Assembly (NCBI RefSeq): GCF_900188205.1
Contig: NZ_FZOH01000003.1
Coordinates: 580,539 to 644,538 of the forward strand
From: Geodermatophilus saharensis
Lineage (GTDB): Bacteria; Actinomycetota; Actinomycetes; Mycobacteriales; Geodermatophilaceae
Direction: 5' to 3'
Length of the DNA: 64,000 bases
Shown: piece by piece, positions 25,629 through 33,893 of the stretch
How the letters are laid out: each line of letters begins with the position of its first letter
Position numbering within the stretch: the stretch's first letter is position 1
Made by a program: the position numbers and the translations under genes
Notes under the pieces: model-generated
What the model was told of the DNA's origin: nothing
Seen by the model: the letters and a program-made list of their open reading frames with translations, nothing else
Databases searched by the model: none

Positions 25629-26819
25629 GAACGTCGTCAGGCGGACGGTCGCCGGCAGGGCGCGCAGCTGCGCCAGCAGCTCCTCCGGCAGCACGGCGCT
25701 GACGTCGGTGACCACGTAGCCGAACTCGCCGCGGGTGGCCAGCACCTGCCCGTCCACGTTCAGGCCGTGCTCACCGACCAGGGCGTCGACGGCGGCGAGC
25801 ACGCCGGGCACGTTGCGGTGCAGCAGCGCGAACCGGGCCGCCGAGGACCCGTGGAGGGCCACCGCGGGCAGGTTGACGCTCAGCGTCGTCGTCCCGGTGC
25901 GGCTGTAGTCGGCCAGCTTGCCGGCGACGAACCGCCCGATGTCGTACTGGGCCTCCTGGGTCGACCCGCCCACGTGGGGGGTGAGGATGACGTTGGGCAG
26001 CCCCCGCAGCACCGAGTCGAACGCGTCGCCCTGCTCGCGCGGCTCGTCGGGGAACACGTCGACGGCGGCGCCGGCGATGTGCCCGCTCAGGACGTGCTCG
26101 CGCAGCGCCTCGTGGTCGACGACGAAGCCGCGGGAGAGGTTGAGGAACAGGCTGCGCCGGCGCATCCGGGCGAACTGCTCGGCGCCGAACATCCCGGCGT
26201 TGCCGGCCCGGCCGTCGACGTGCAGCGTGACGGTCTCGGCCCGCTCCAGCAGCTCCTCGAGGCTGCCGCAGGCCTCGGCGTTGCCCAGCGCCAGCTTGTC
26301 CTCGAGGTCGTAGAACAGCACCCGCATGCCCAGGGCCTCGGCGAGCACCGACAGCTGGCTGCCGATGTTGCCGTAGCCGACGATGCCCAGGGTCCGCCCG
26401 CGGATCTCGTGGCTGCCGGCCGCCGACTTGTCCCAGACCCCGTCGTGCAGCGCGCGGTCCCGGTCGGTCAGCCGCCGGGCCAGGCTGATGATCTCCGCGA
26501 TGGCCAGCTCGACGACGCTGCGGGTGTTGGAGTACGGCGCGTTGAACACCGCCACACCGGCCGCGGCCGCCGCGGGCAGGTCGATCTGGTTGGTGCCGAT
26601 GCAGAAGGCGCCCACCGCCGCCAGCTCCGGGCGGCTCTCCAGCACCTTCGCGGTCACCTGCGTCTTGGACCGGATGCCCAGCAGGTCCACGCCGTCGAGC
26701 GCGGCGGTCAGGTCCGCCTCGTCGAGCGCTCCCCGCAGCGACTCCACCTCGTAGCCGGCCGCGGACAGCAGCTCCACCGCCACCGGGTCGATGTTCTCCA
26801 GCAGCAGCGCTCTCGGCAT
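25614..26819 (-). CDS. serA: D-3-phosphoglycerate dehydrogenase
   Basis: First enzyme of serine synthesis, oxidising 3-phosphoglycerate with NAD. 401 residues, the short form. Substrate-binding part with IRSKTQVT and GAFCIGTNQIDL; Rossmann motif GIVGYGNIGSQLSVLAEALGM; catalytic Arg in LNLSRGFVVD, Glu in DVFPDEP and His in LTPHVGGSTQEAQ. A C-terminal ACT domain (from about residue 330: HRNVPGVLAAVDALVGEHGLNV) implies serine feedback. This resembles E. coli SerA rather than the longer mycobacterial type with an extra intervening domain. ATG 26819 begins MPRALLLENIDP. Confidence 0.93.
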   Translation of the reverse strand: MPRALLLENIDPVAVELLSAAGYEVESLRGALDEADLTAALDGVDLLGIRSKTQVTAKVLESRPELAAVGAFCIGTNQIDLPAAAAAGVAVFNAPYSNTRSVVELAIAEIISLARRLTDRDRALHDGVWDKSAAGSHEIRGRTLGIVGYGNIGSQLSVLAEALGMRVLFYDLEDKLALGNAEACGSLEELLERAETVTLHVDGRAGNAGMFGAEQFARMRRRSLFLNLSRGFVVDHEALREHVLSGHIAGAAVDVFPDEPREQGDAFDSVLRGLPNVILTPHVGGSTQEAQYDIGRFVAGKLADYSRTGTTTLSVNLPAVALHGSSAARFALLHRNVPGVLAAVDALVGEHGLNVDGQVLATRGEFGYVVTDVSAVLPEELLAQLRALPATVRLTTFPPLP

Positions 26820-27041
26820 GTCGGACCCGTCCCTCTCGTCGTGCACGTCGCCGACGAGTCTCCCAGCGCCCGGCGGCGCCCCGGGACCCGCCACCCCGGC
26901 CCTGCCCCGACGGGGGTGCCCCGGGCGTCCCCGGCACGGGCCGGGGCCCGGGCCGGTCGGCAGACCAGTTGCCTGCACCGGAGGGCGGGCCTCCCGGCCC
27001 GCCGCCCTCCGGGTGCGTCCGTCGCGCCCGCCGCGCGGGCG

Positions 27042-27887
27042 TCACGCCGCGGCGGCGCCGTCGACGGCGGCGGCGGTCCCGGACCAGGCCTCGAGCTCGT
27101 CGAGCTGGGCCTGCAGCGCGGCGCGGATCTCCTGCACCGCGTAGCTGCCGGTCACCAGCCGCCGCGGCGGGCGGTCGGGGTCGACGGCGGTCAGGATCGC
27201 CGCGGCGACGCGGTCGGGCCCGTTGGAGGCCTCCGGCGGCAGCGCGGCGATCGCCCGCTGCACCTCGCGCACCGTCGGGTCGTAGTCGCCGATGGTGGCG
27301 GCGACCTGCAGGTTGGCCCCGAACGCCGTCGCGGTGGGGCCGGGCTCGACCAGGGTCACCCGGATCCCCAGCGGCTCGACCTCCCCGACGAGGGCCTCGG
27401 TCAGGCCCTCCACCGCGTACTTGGTGGCGGCCAGCAGCCCGACCCCGGCGTGCGCCACCCGCCCGTAGTAGGACGAGCCCTGCAGCACGTGCCCGCCGCG
27501 CTGGGCGCGCAGCACCGGCAGGGTCGCCCGCAGCACGTGCAGCAGCCCGAAGACGTTGGTGTCGAAGACGGCGCGCGCCTGCTCGTCGGTCGACTCCTCC
27601 ACCGCGCCGAACAGCCCGTAGCCGGCGTTGTCGGCCACCACGTCGAGGCGGCCGAAGACCTCCATGGCGCGGGCGACGGCGGCGTCGACCTCGGCCGGCC
27701 GGCGGACGTCGGCGCGGAGGGCGAGCACACGGTCGTCGTGCTGGTCGGCGAGCGGGGCGAGCACCGACACGTCGCGCGCCAGGGCGGCGACCCGGTCGCC
27801 GCGGCCGGCCGTGGCCCGGGCGAGCGCCAGCCCGATCCCGGAGGAGGCGCCGGTGACGAACCAGGTGGAGGGGCTGCGGTCTGTCAT
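27042..27887 (-). CDS. Short-chain dehydrogenase/reductase lacking catalytic Tyr
   Basis: 281 residues, classical SDR length. Cofactor motif TGASSGIGLALA at residues about 12-23, NAG motif (DNAGYGLFG) and structural Asn in DTNVFGLLHV are intact. The active-site Ser is in QGSSYYGRV, but at the position of the catalytic Tyr in YxxxK the sequence reads LLAATKYAVEG, so Tyr is Leu while Lys is kept. The codons (CTG CTG GCC GCC ACC AAG) leave no doubt. It may be a non-catalytic member or use an altered mechanism. Single gene between serA and a MEDS gene. Confidence 0.85.
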   Translation of the reverse strand: MTDRSPSTWFVTGASSGIGLALARATAGRGDRVAALARDVSVLAPLADQHDDRVLALRADVRRPAEVDAAVARAMEVFGRLDVVADNAGYGLFGAVEESTDEQARAVFDTNVFGLLHVLRATLPVLRAQRGGHVLQGSSYYGRVAHAGVGLLAATKYAVEGLTEALVGEVEPLGIRVTLVEPGPTATAFGANLQVAATIGDYDPTVREVQRAIAALPPEASNGPDRVAAAILTAVDPDRPPRRLVTGSYAVQEIRAALQAQLDELEAWSGTAAAVDGAAAA

Positions 27888-27992
27888 GGCGGGGAGCGTC
27901 CCCGGCGGCGGCCGCCGCCGCGCCGGTGTCGCTCCCGGGCTCGGGTGCCGGGGCCGGGACCAGTGCACCGGACCCGGGGGCGGGCTGCGCCC

Positions 27993-28907
27993 TCAGAGCA
28001 CGATCCGGGCGGTGAAGCCGTCGGCCGCCCGGGCGAAGTCGATCTGCCAGGTGAGCTGGCGGGCGACCCACAGGCCGGCCCCGACCCCCGGCCGGGGCGC
28101 CAGGTAGCCCGCCAGCGGGTCGTCGAAGCCCGGTCCCCGGTCGACGACCTCGCACACGAACCGCCCGCCGGCGCGTCCGGCGCGCACGGTGCGCACCCCG
28201 CCCCCGTGCCGCACGGCGTTGGCGTACACCTCCGTCGCGGCGAGCAGCGCGTCCAGGGCCCGGGCGGGGGGCACCCCCTCGGCGGCCAGCTCCCGGGCCA
28301 GGTGCTCGCGGAACTCCTCGGCGTCGCGGCCGGCGGGCACCGGCCGCAGCCGCGCCGGCGGGTCGGGGGCAGCGGCGAGGGCGCGCACCAGGGCGTCGAC
28401 GTCGTCGAACCGGTCACTGGCCTGCCAGGTGCCGCCGGTGACGACCTGCGGGTGCGTCCGCCACACGTCCTCGCAGACCTCCTCGGGCACCGCACCGGTG
28501 TCGTAGGTGCACAGCACCCACGCCGGCAGGTGCGCGAAGGAGCGGTTGAAGGCCGCCTCGTACGCCGTCCACACCGCCCGGTCCCCCGGGTCGGGGCCGA
28601 CCTGGACGTCGGCCACCGCGCGCAGCGAGGGCACCCTCCCCAGCTCGTCGGCGTAGACGGCGTGGTAGGCGGCCAGCGTCCTGGCCGGGCGCGTGTAGGC
28701 GGCGCCGACGTCGACGAAGGTCACCGACTCCGCGTCCGGGCCCAGCGCGTCGCGCACCGCGGCCAGCCCGCGGCGGGTGTGGGCGACGACCGCGCCCTCC
28801 CCGGCCTCCAGCCCCTCCCGCAGGAAGGGTAGCGACAGCGCGAGGAAGGACTCCTCGTCGTCGTAGACGAACGCGTCGTGGCGCAACGCCGATCCGGCCG
28901 ACCCCAT
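27993..28907 (-). CDS. MEDS-domain protein with C-terminal HATPase
   Basis: 304 residues, fourth MEDS protein of the window. N-terminal MEDS module (HDAFVYDDEESFLALSLPFLREGLEAGEGAVV) and C-terminal GHKL ATPase with TEVYANAVRHGGG (N-box), VVDRGPGFDDPLAGY (G1) and GVGAGLWVARQL (G2). Same architecture as the proteins at 5.0 and 7.0 kb. ATG 28907 has GGGGAGGGG about eight bases upstream. It sits 86 bases downstream of a sigma-70 gene transcribed in the same direction, but a promoter-like element shared with the far side of that sigma gene lies in the gap, so it may have its own promoter. Confidence 0.87.
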   Translation of the reverse strand: MGSAGSALRHDAFVYDDEESFLALSLPFLREGLEAGEGAVVAHTRRGLAAVRDALGPDAESVTFVDVGAAYTRPARTLAAYHAVYADELGRVPSLRAVADVQVGPDPGDRAVWTAYEAAFNRSFAHLPAWVLCTYDTGAVPEEVCEDVWRTHPQVVTGGTWQASDRFDDVDALVRALAAAPDPPARLRPVPAGRDAEEFREHLARELAAEGVPPARALDALLAATEVYANAVRHGGGVRTVRAGRAGGRFVCEVVDRGPGFDDPLAGYLAPRPGVGAGLWVARQLTWQIDFARAADGFTARIVL

Positions 28908-28941
28908 GGCCACCGCCCCTCCCCGGTCCCCCGTGACGACG

Positions 28942-28972
28942 TCTCCAGTAAGCCGCCGGCTCCCGGTCGCAA
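28942..28972 (-). promoter_or_regulatory. Conserved promoter-like element, copy A
   Basis: On the minus strand: TTG at 28972-28970, 12 variable bases, then the 16-base block GGCGGCTTACTGGAGA (28957-28942), 35 bases before the MEDS-HATPase start. An identical block with identical TTG spacing occurs at 29902-29932 on the other side of the sigma gene. The TTG can be read as the start of a -35 box and TACTGG as a -10. Confidence 0.55.
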
Positions 28973-28993
28973 GCCCGTTCTCAGCGGACCGTC

Positions 28994-29782
28994 TCAGCGG
29001 ACCCGGGCCGACCGGGTGAGGGACGCCCGCAGCTTGCCCAGCCCGCCCGCCTCGATCTGCCGGGCCCGCTCCGCCGTGACGCCGAGGCTGGCGCCGATCT
29101 CGCGCAGGCTCCGCGCGGGCTCGCCCAGGCCGTAGTGGGCGCGGATGACGTACCGCTCGCGCTCGTCGAGCCGCTCGGCGAGCGCGTGCACCTCCCGGAT
29201 CTCGATGTCGTCGAGGACGACGTCGAAGGCCAGCTCGGCGCGGGGGTCGGGGAGCTGGTCGGCCACGGTGGCCCCGGGCTCGTCGCCGCGGCCGAGGCGC
29301 TCCTCGAGGCTGCGGGGGCTGCGCTCGGCCGCCTGCAGCTGCTCGACCTGCTGCCGGCGCAGTCCGGTCGAGCCGCTGAGCTGGTCGGGGGTCGGCTCGA
29401 CGCCGTGCTCGCGCAGGTGGTCGGCGCGGGCCGCCCGCACCGCGGCGAGGCCGCGCACGGCGCGGTCGGACAGCGCGACGGGGCGGCTGAGCTCGGCGAC
29501 GAGCTCCTGCATGGCCTTGCGCACCCAGAACGACGCGTAGGCCCAGAAGGGCGTCTCCAGCGCGGGGTCGAAGCGGCGGGCGGCGAAGAGCAGCCCGGCG
29601 ACGCCCTCCTGCAGCAGCTCGCGCCGCTCGACCCCGGGGGTGTGCCGGTAGGCGTTGGCCAGTCCGGCGATCTCGGGGAGGAACGCGTCGACCAGGTCGG
29701 CACACGCCCGGCGGTCCCCGGCCTCGGCGGCGATCACGAGGTCGCGCTCCTGCAGCGGGGTGAGCCGCGCCGCGGACGTCAC
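28994..29782 (-). CDS. Sigma-70 family RNA polymerase sigma factor
   Basis: 262 residues with sigma regions 2, 3 and 4. Region 2 includes ELLQEGVAGLLFAARRFDPALETPFWAYASFWVRKAM; region 3 RGLAAVRAARADHLREHGVEPTPDQLSGSTGL; region 4 LDERERYVIRAHYGLGE followed by the helix-turn-helix SLREIGASLGVTAERARQIE. It is too complete for an ECF factor and too short for a housekeeping RpoD, so an alternative group 2/3-like sigma. GTG 29782 is the first start before the conserved part and has no clear ribosome site. Neighbours are an HATPase-bearing MEDS protein and a LuxR regulator. Confidence 0.85.
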   Translation of the reverse strand: MTSAARLTPLQERDLVIAAEAGDRRACADLVDAFLPEIAGLANAYRHTPGVERRELLQEGVAGLLFAARRFDPALETPFWAYASFWVRKAMQELVAELSRPVALSDRAVRGLAAVRAARADHLREHGVEPTPDQLSGSTGLRRQQVEQLQAAERSPRSLEERLGRGDEPGATVADQLPDPRAELAFDVVLDDIEIREVHALAERLDERERYVIRAHYGLGEPARSLREIGASLGVTAERARQIEAGGLGKLRASLTRSARVR

Positions 29783-29901
29783 CGCGACGGACGGTCCGGC
29801 CGCACGCGTCCCGGCCGTCGGACCATCCTCCACCCCCTCGCTCGCCGGGCCCGGGGATCGTCGCACGCATCCCGACCCAGCCGGAACCGGTCGGGAACCC
29901 C

Positions 29902-29932
29902 TTGGCTGCGCCCCGCGGCGGCTTACTGGAGA
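29902..29932 (+). promoter_or_regulatory. Conserved promoter-like element, copy B
   Basis: TTG at 29902-29904, 12 bases, then GGCGGCTTACTGGAGA at 29917-29932, matching copy A (28942-28972, minus strand) exactly in block and spacing. It points toward the leader ORF and LuxR gene and is divergent from the sigma gene. Confidence 0.55.
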
Positions 29933-29936
29933 GTCC

Positions 29937-29978
29937 GTGCACCCCCAGCGGCAGGAGGTCGACATGGTCACGAGCTGA
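29937..29978 (+). CDS. Possible leader peptide ORF (13 codons)
   Basis: GTG at 29937 opens MHPQRQEVDMVTS then TGA. An internal ATG at 29964 preceded by a perfect CAGGAGG would give only MVTS. It begins five bases after promoter-like element copy B. Ribosome occupancy here could affect two overlapping alternative hairpins just downstream (GTGGG...CCCAC and CGAGG...CCTCG within 29984-30005). No evidence beyond position and ribosome site. Confidence 0.35.
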   Translation: MHPQRQEVDMVTS

Positions 29979-30325
29979 CCGCCGTGGGCGAGGACCCACC
30001 TCGGAACCGACCCGAGCGATCCCTGCAGTGCACCGCGACGCGATCCGTCGACCGCGGCGCAGCGCTCCCCTCTCCCGCCCTCCCGGAGTCCCCGGGGGCG
30101 GAGCACCCAGCATCCCGGCGGATCCCCCGGTGGCGTCGACCACCCCGGACGTCGGTCCCCCACGGGCCGGTGCGCACCCGTGGCTCTCCCCGGCACGCAC
30201 CCGGCCTCCCCGCGGTCGCGACGGCCGCCGTCCGGTCCCGCGCGCGTGCCCGTTCCCCGGCGCCGATGGCCCCTCCCCGAGGGCCCGCGCGCCCTGCTGA
30301 GGACCCCAGGCGGTGGAGCGTGCGC
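29979..30325. other. Long untranslated gap before the LuxR regulator
   Basis: About 350 bases with no gene that I can support. Contents: small overlapping alternative hairpins near 29984-30005 and a Pro/Arg-coding-looking GC-rich stretch that is open in frame with the downstream gene but lacks family similarity. The ribosome site for the LuxR gene (GGTGGAG) ends at 30318. Confidence 0.5.
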
Positions 30326-33082
30326 GTGTCCGGAACGGCGCCCCGGCTCGTGGGCCGGCGAGCCGAGTGCGAGCGGCTGAGCGGTCTGGTCGCCGCGGCG
30401 GAGGCCGGCCGCAGCCAGGTCCTGGTGCTCCGCGGCGAGGCCGGGATCGGCAGGACCGCCCTGCTCGCGTTCGTCGCCGAGCGCGCGGGAGGCTGCCGGG
30501 TCCGCCGCGCGGCCGGTGTCGAGTCGGAACGGGAGCTGGCCTTCGCCGGCCTGCACCAGCTGTGCGGTCCCCTGCTCGACCGGGGGGACGCGCTGCCGCC
30601 TCCCCAGCGGGAGGCGCTGCACACCGCGTTCGGGCTGCGGCCCGGCGGCGCTCCGGACCGGTTCGTGCTGGGACTGGCGGTGCTGTCCCTGCTGGCCGCG
30701 GTGGCGGCCGAGCGGCCGCTGGTCTGCCTCGTCGACGACGTCCAGGAGATGGACCGCCCCTCCGCCCGCACGCTGGAGTTCGTCTGCCGCCGGCTTCCCA
30801 CCGGGCCGGTCGCCGTGGTCCTGGCCGTCCGCGACACCGACGAGGAGCCGCGGCTGACGGGACTGCCGTCGCTGCGCCTGCGCGGGCTGGCCGACGGCGA
30901 CGCCGCGGCGCTGCTGCACTCCACCGCGACCGGCCGGCTCGACCCGCGCGTCCGCGACCGCATCCTGGTCGAGAGCCGCGGCAACCCGCTGGCGCTGCTG
31001 GAGCTCTCGCGCGGCCTGTCGCCGACCGAGCTGGCGTTCGGCGGCGCCACGGCCGTGACCGGCCCCCTGGACCGCCGTCTGGAAGGAGAGGTCCTGCGCC
31101 AGGTGGCACCCCTGCCCGAGCCGACCCGGCGGCTGCTGCTGACGGCGGCCGCCGAGCCGACCGGTGACCTCGCCCTGCTGTGGCGCGCCGCCGGGAGGCT
31201 CGGCATCGGGCCCGGGGCGGCGGGAGCCGCGGAGGCCTCGGGCCTGGTGACGCTGCACCACCGGGTGCGGTTCCGGCACCCGCTCGCGCGGTCCGCGGTC
31301 TACCGCTCGGCGGCACCGGCGCAGCGGCGGGCCGTCCACCGCGCGCTCGGTGAGGCCACCGACCCCGAGGCGGATCCCGACCGGCGGGCGTGGCACCTCT
31401 CCCGTGCCGCCACCGGACCCGACGAGGACGTCGCCGCGCAGCTCGAGCGCTCCGCCGGCCGGGCACTCACCTCCGGCGGGCCCGCCGCGGCGGCCGCCTT
31501 CCTCGAGAAGGCCGCCCAGCTGACCGCCGATCCCGTCCGGCGGACCCGCCGCGGCCTGCAGGCCGCGCGAGCCAAGGTGGCGGCGGGCGCGTTCGACGAC
31601 GCCGCGGCGCTGGTGGTCGGCGTCGGGGAGCAGCCCCTCCCCGAGGCCGAACGGGGCCGCGCCGAGCTGCTGCGCGGGCGGATCTCCCTCGCGGCGGACC
31701 GCACCGACGAGGCACTGTCCCAGCTGCTGGCCGTGGCCCGCCGCTGGGCGACGCTCGACCCGCGGCTGGCCCGGGACGCCCACCTCGACGCGTTCCGCGC
31801 GGCGGTGTCCCGCGGGCGGACGGCCGCCGGTCCCGCGACGCGGCGGGTCGCCGAGGCCGTGCGCGGCACGCCGCTGCCCGCCGGACCGGGCCGGGAGGAC
31901 GCCCTGCTCGAGGGGCTCGCCGTGCTGTTCACCGACGGCGACCCGGCGGCGGCACCGCTCCTGCAGCGGGCCGTGCGGGGCTTCCTCACCGGGGAGCTGC
32001 CCGTGGACGAGGCGGCCGGACCGGTCCGGCTGGCGGCGGTGACGGCGGCGTCGCTGTGGGACCCCACCGGCTGGGACGCACTCACCCGGCGGCACCTGGC
32101 GGCGGCACGGGAGGCCGGGGCACTCGGCGTGCTCCCGTCGGCGCTGGAGGCCCGGGCGCTGGCACGGGTGTGCGCCGGGGACCTCGCGGGTGCCGCGTCC
32201 CTGGTGGCGGAGGCCCGGTCGGTGACCGAGGGAGCGGGGATCGCCCGCGCGTCCTCCGCGGAGGCGGGCCTGCTCGCCGTCCGGGGGGACCCCGACCAGG
32301 CCGAGCCGGTGCTGCGGAGCTGCCTGGCCGACGCCCTCGCCCACGGCGAGGGCCACGCGGTCAGCACCGTGCAGTGGGCCCGCGCCGTGCTGGCCAACGG
32401 CCTGGGCCGGTACGGCGACGCGCGCCGCGCGGCCGAGGCGGCCGCGGACCCCGGTGGGCTCGGCCCGTCGCGGTGGGCGCTGGCGGAGCTGGTCGAGGCG
32501 GGGGTGCGCAGCGGGGATCCCCGGGCGGCGGCCGCGGCGTTCGAGTCCCTCGCCGCGGCGACCCGGGCCAGCGGCACGGAGTGGGCGCTCGGGGTGGCGG
32601 CCGGCCGGCAGGCCCTGCTGTCCCGGGGCGAGGACGCCGACGCGCTGTACCGCGAGGCGGTCGACCGGCTCACCCGCACCCCGGTCCAGCTGGAGCTGGC
32701 CCGGACGCGGCTGCTCCACGGGGAGTGGCTGCGGCGGGAGGGCCGCCGCGTCGACGCCCGGGTGCAGCTGCGGGCGGCGCACGAGGCGCTGTCGGCGATG
32801 GGCGCCGGGGCCTTCGCCGAGCGCGCCCGCCAAGAGCTCCTGGCCACCGGGGAGTCGGTGCGGGCGCGCTCCGCGACGGGCCCGTGGCGGCTCACCGGCC
32901 AGGAGGAGCGCATCGCCCGCCTCGCCGCCGCGGGCCTCACCAACCGCGAGATCGGCACCGCGGTCCACCTCAGCCGCCGCACCGTGGAGTGGCACCTGCG
33001 CAAGGTGTTCGAGAAGCTCGGGGTCACCGACCGCCGGCAGCTGCGGCGGCACCTCCCGGAGGGTCCGCCGCCGCCCGGTTAG
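30326..33082 (+). CDS. Large ATP-binding LuxR-family regulator (LAL type)
   Basis: 918 residues. An N-terminal AAA-like ATPase begins RLVGRRAECERLSGLV with P-loop GEAGIGRTALL and Walker B LVCLVDDVQEMD. A long helical, TPR-like middle follows, then a C-terminal LuxR helix-turn-helix (LTGQEERIARLAAAGLTNREIGTAVHLSRRTVEWHLRKVFEKLGV). The P-loop Lys is Arg, so nucleotide binding or hydrolysis may be altered. GTG 30326 is chosen for GGTGGAG seven bases upstream; GTG 30320 is close. LAL proteins usually activate nearby catabolic or secondary-metabolite genes; no obvious target adjoins it apart from the sigma-factor block. Confidence 0.88.
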   Translation: MSGTAPRLVGRRAECERLSGLVAAAEAGRSQVLVLRGEAGIGRTALLAFVAERAGGCRVRRAAGVESERELAFAGLHQLCGPLLDRGDALPPPQREALHTAFGLRPGGAPDRFVLGLAVLSLLAAVAAERPLVCLVDDVQEMDRPSARTLEFVCRRLPTGPVAVVLAVRDTDEEPRLTGLPSLRLRGLADGDAAALLHSTATGRLDPRVRDRILVESRGNPLALLELSRGLSPTELAFGGATAVTGPLDRRLEGEVLRQVAPLPEPTRRLLLTAAAEPTGDLALLWRAAGRLGIGPGAAGAAEASGLVTLHHRVRFRHPLARSAVYRSAAPAQRRAVHRALGEATDPEADPDRRAWHLSRAATGPDEDVAAQLERSAGRALTSGGPAAAAAFLEKAAQLTADPVRRTRRGLQAARAKVAAGAFDDAAALVVGVGEQPLPEAERGRAELLRGRISLAADRTDEALSQLLAVARRWATLDPRLARDAHLDAFRAAVSRGRTAAGPATRRVAEAVRGTPLPAGPGREDALLEGLAVLFTDGDPAAAPLLQRAVRGFLTGELPVDEAAGPVRLAAVTAASLWDPTGWDALTRRHLAAAREAGALGVLPSALEARALARVCAGDLAGAASLVAEARSVTEGAGIARASSAEAGLLAVRGDPDQAEPVLRSCLADALAHGEGHAVSTVQWARAVLANGLGRYGDARRAAEAAADPGGLGPSRWALAELVEAGVRSGDPRAAAAAFESLAAATRASGTEWALGVAAGRQALLSRGEDADALYREAVDRLTRTPVQLELARTRLLHGEWLRREGRRVDARVQLRAAHEALSAMGAGAFAERARQELLATGESVRARSATGPWRLTGQEERIARLAAAGLTNREIGTAVHLSRRTVEWHLRKVFEKLGVTDRRQLRRHLPEGPPPPG

Positions 33083-33085
33083 CCC

Positions 33086-33125
33086 GTCGCCGGGGCCGGC
33101 CGGGTCCCGGTCAGGTCCCGGCGAC
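33086..33125. terminator. Hairpin between convergent genes
   Basis: GTCGCCGGG (33086-33094) pairs perfectly with CCCGGCGAC (33117-33125), with further GC pairing inside the loop. It lies directly after the LuxR gene and overlaps the end of the convergent gene. Confidence 0.5.
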
Positions 33126-33755
33126 CGCCGGGGCGGCCACCGGGAGGGCAGCGGCCACCACCGAGCCACCCGACTCCGGGATCTCCACCCGCAGCGAGCC
33201 CCCGGCGCGGCGCACCGGCTCCCGGCAGCGCGCCAGGTCCCCGGCGGTCACCGGGGCCGGCGGGGCAGCGCGCCCGCCGCGCGGCGGGTCGAGCACCACG
33301 AGCAGGTCCAGGTGGGTCGCCGACCAGGTCAGCGACACCGACAGCGACGCCGCCGCGCCCGCGGACCGCAGCACCTCCCCCAGCAGCGACCGCACCGCCG
33401 CCTCGCCCTCCGGGGACAGCCGCCCCTCCGGGCCGGTCGCGGTGAACCGCACCGCTCCCCCGGAGGCGCGGAAGCCGCCGAGCAGGTCCGCCAGCGCCAC
33501 CGGGCCGGCGAGGGCACCGGCGTCGTCCCCGGCCGGCTCCGGGAGCACGCCGGCGCGCAGCGCGTCGTAGACCGCGCCGCTGGAGCGGGTCAGGCCGCGC
33601 AGCGCCCGCACCGCGGCCGCCGGGTCCTCGCGGACGAGGTGCTCGGCGGCCCGGGCCCGGGCGTGCACCAGCGCGGCCTCGCGGACGAGGGCGTCGTGGT
33701 CGTCCCGGACCTCGAGGGGGTCGAGGTCGGCGAGGGCGTCCTGGCCGACGAGCAT
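33111..33755 (-). CDS. Degenerate histidine-kinase-like protein
   Basis: 214 residues. The pattern of a helical segment (RARAAEHLVREDPAAAVRALRGLTRSSGAVYDALRAGVL), then LADLLGGFRASGGAVRFTATGPEGRLSPEGEAAVRSLLGEVLRSAGAAASLSVSLTWSATHLDLLVVLDPP, follows the dimerisation and ATPase core of NarL-type sensor kinases. However, there is no phosphoacceptor His in the first helix, the N-box Asn is missing and no G-box glycines follow. It is probably not a kinase; a scaffold or sequestering role is possible. No sensor or membrane segment. Convergent with the LuxR gene, 28 bases apart. Confidence 0.5.
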   Translation of the reverse strand: MLVGQDALADLDPLEVRDDHDALVREAALVHARARAAEHLVREDPAAAVRALRGLTRSSGAVYDALRAGVLPEPAGDDAGALAGPVALADLLGGFRASGGAVRFTATGPEGRLSPEGEAAVRSLLGEVLRSAGAAASLSVSLTWSATHLDLLVVLDPPRGGRAAPPAPVTAGDLARCREPVRRAGGSLRVEIPESGGSVVAAALPVAAPAVAGT

Positions 33756-33893
33756 GGGAACTCCGATCCGTGGTGGTCGGTCCGACGGCGGGCGCGGGTC
33801 CGCGGCCCGTGCTCCCGGCGGTGACACCCGGGAAACGGCCGGGACCGCGGATCGGGTTCCGCCGTCGGCGTGGCGCGCCGCCGTCGTGACCGG

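Noticed and set aside
29135-30325. In-frame upstream extension of the LuxR regulator through the sigma gene region
   Set aside because: The extension lies antisense to the sigma factor gene and has no domain pattern; a proper ribosome site exists at the GTG 30326 start.
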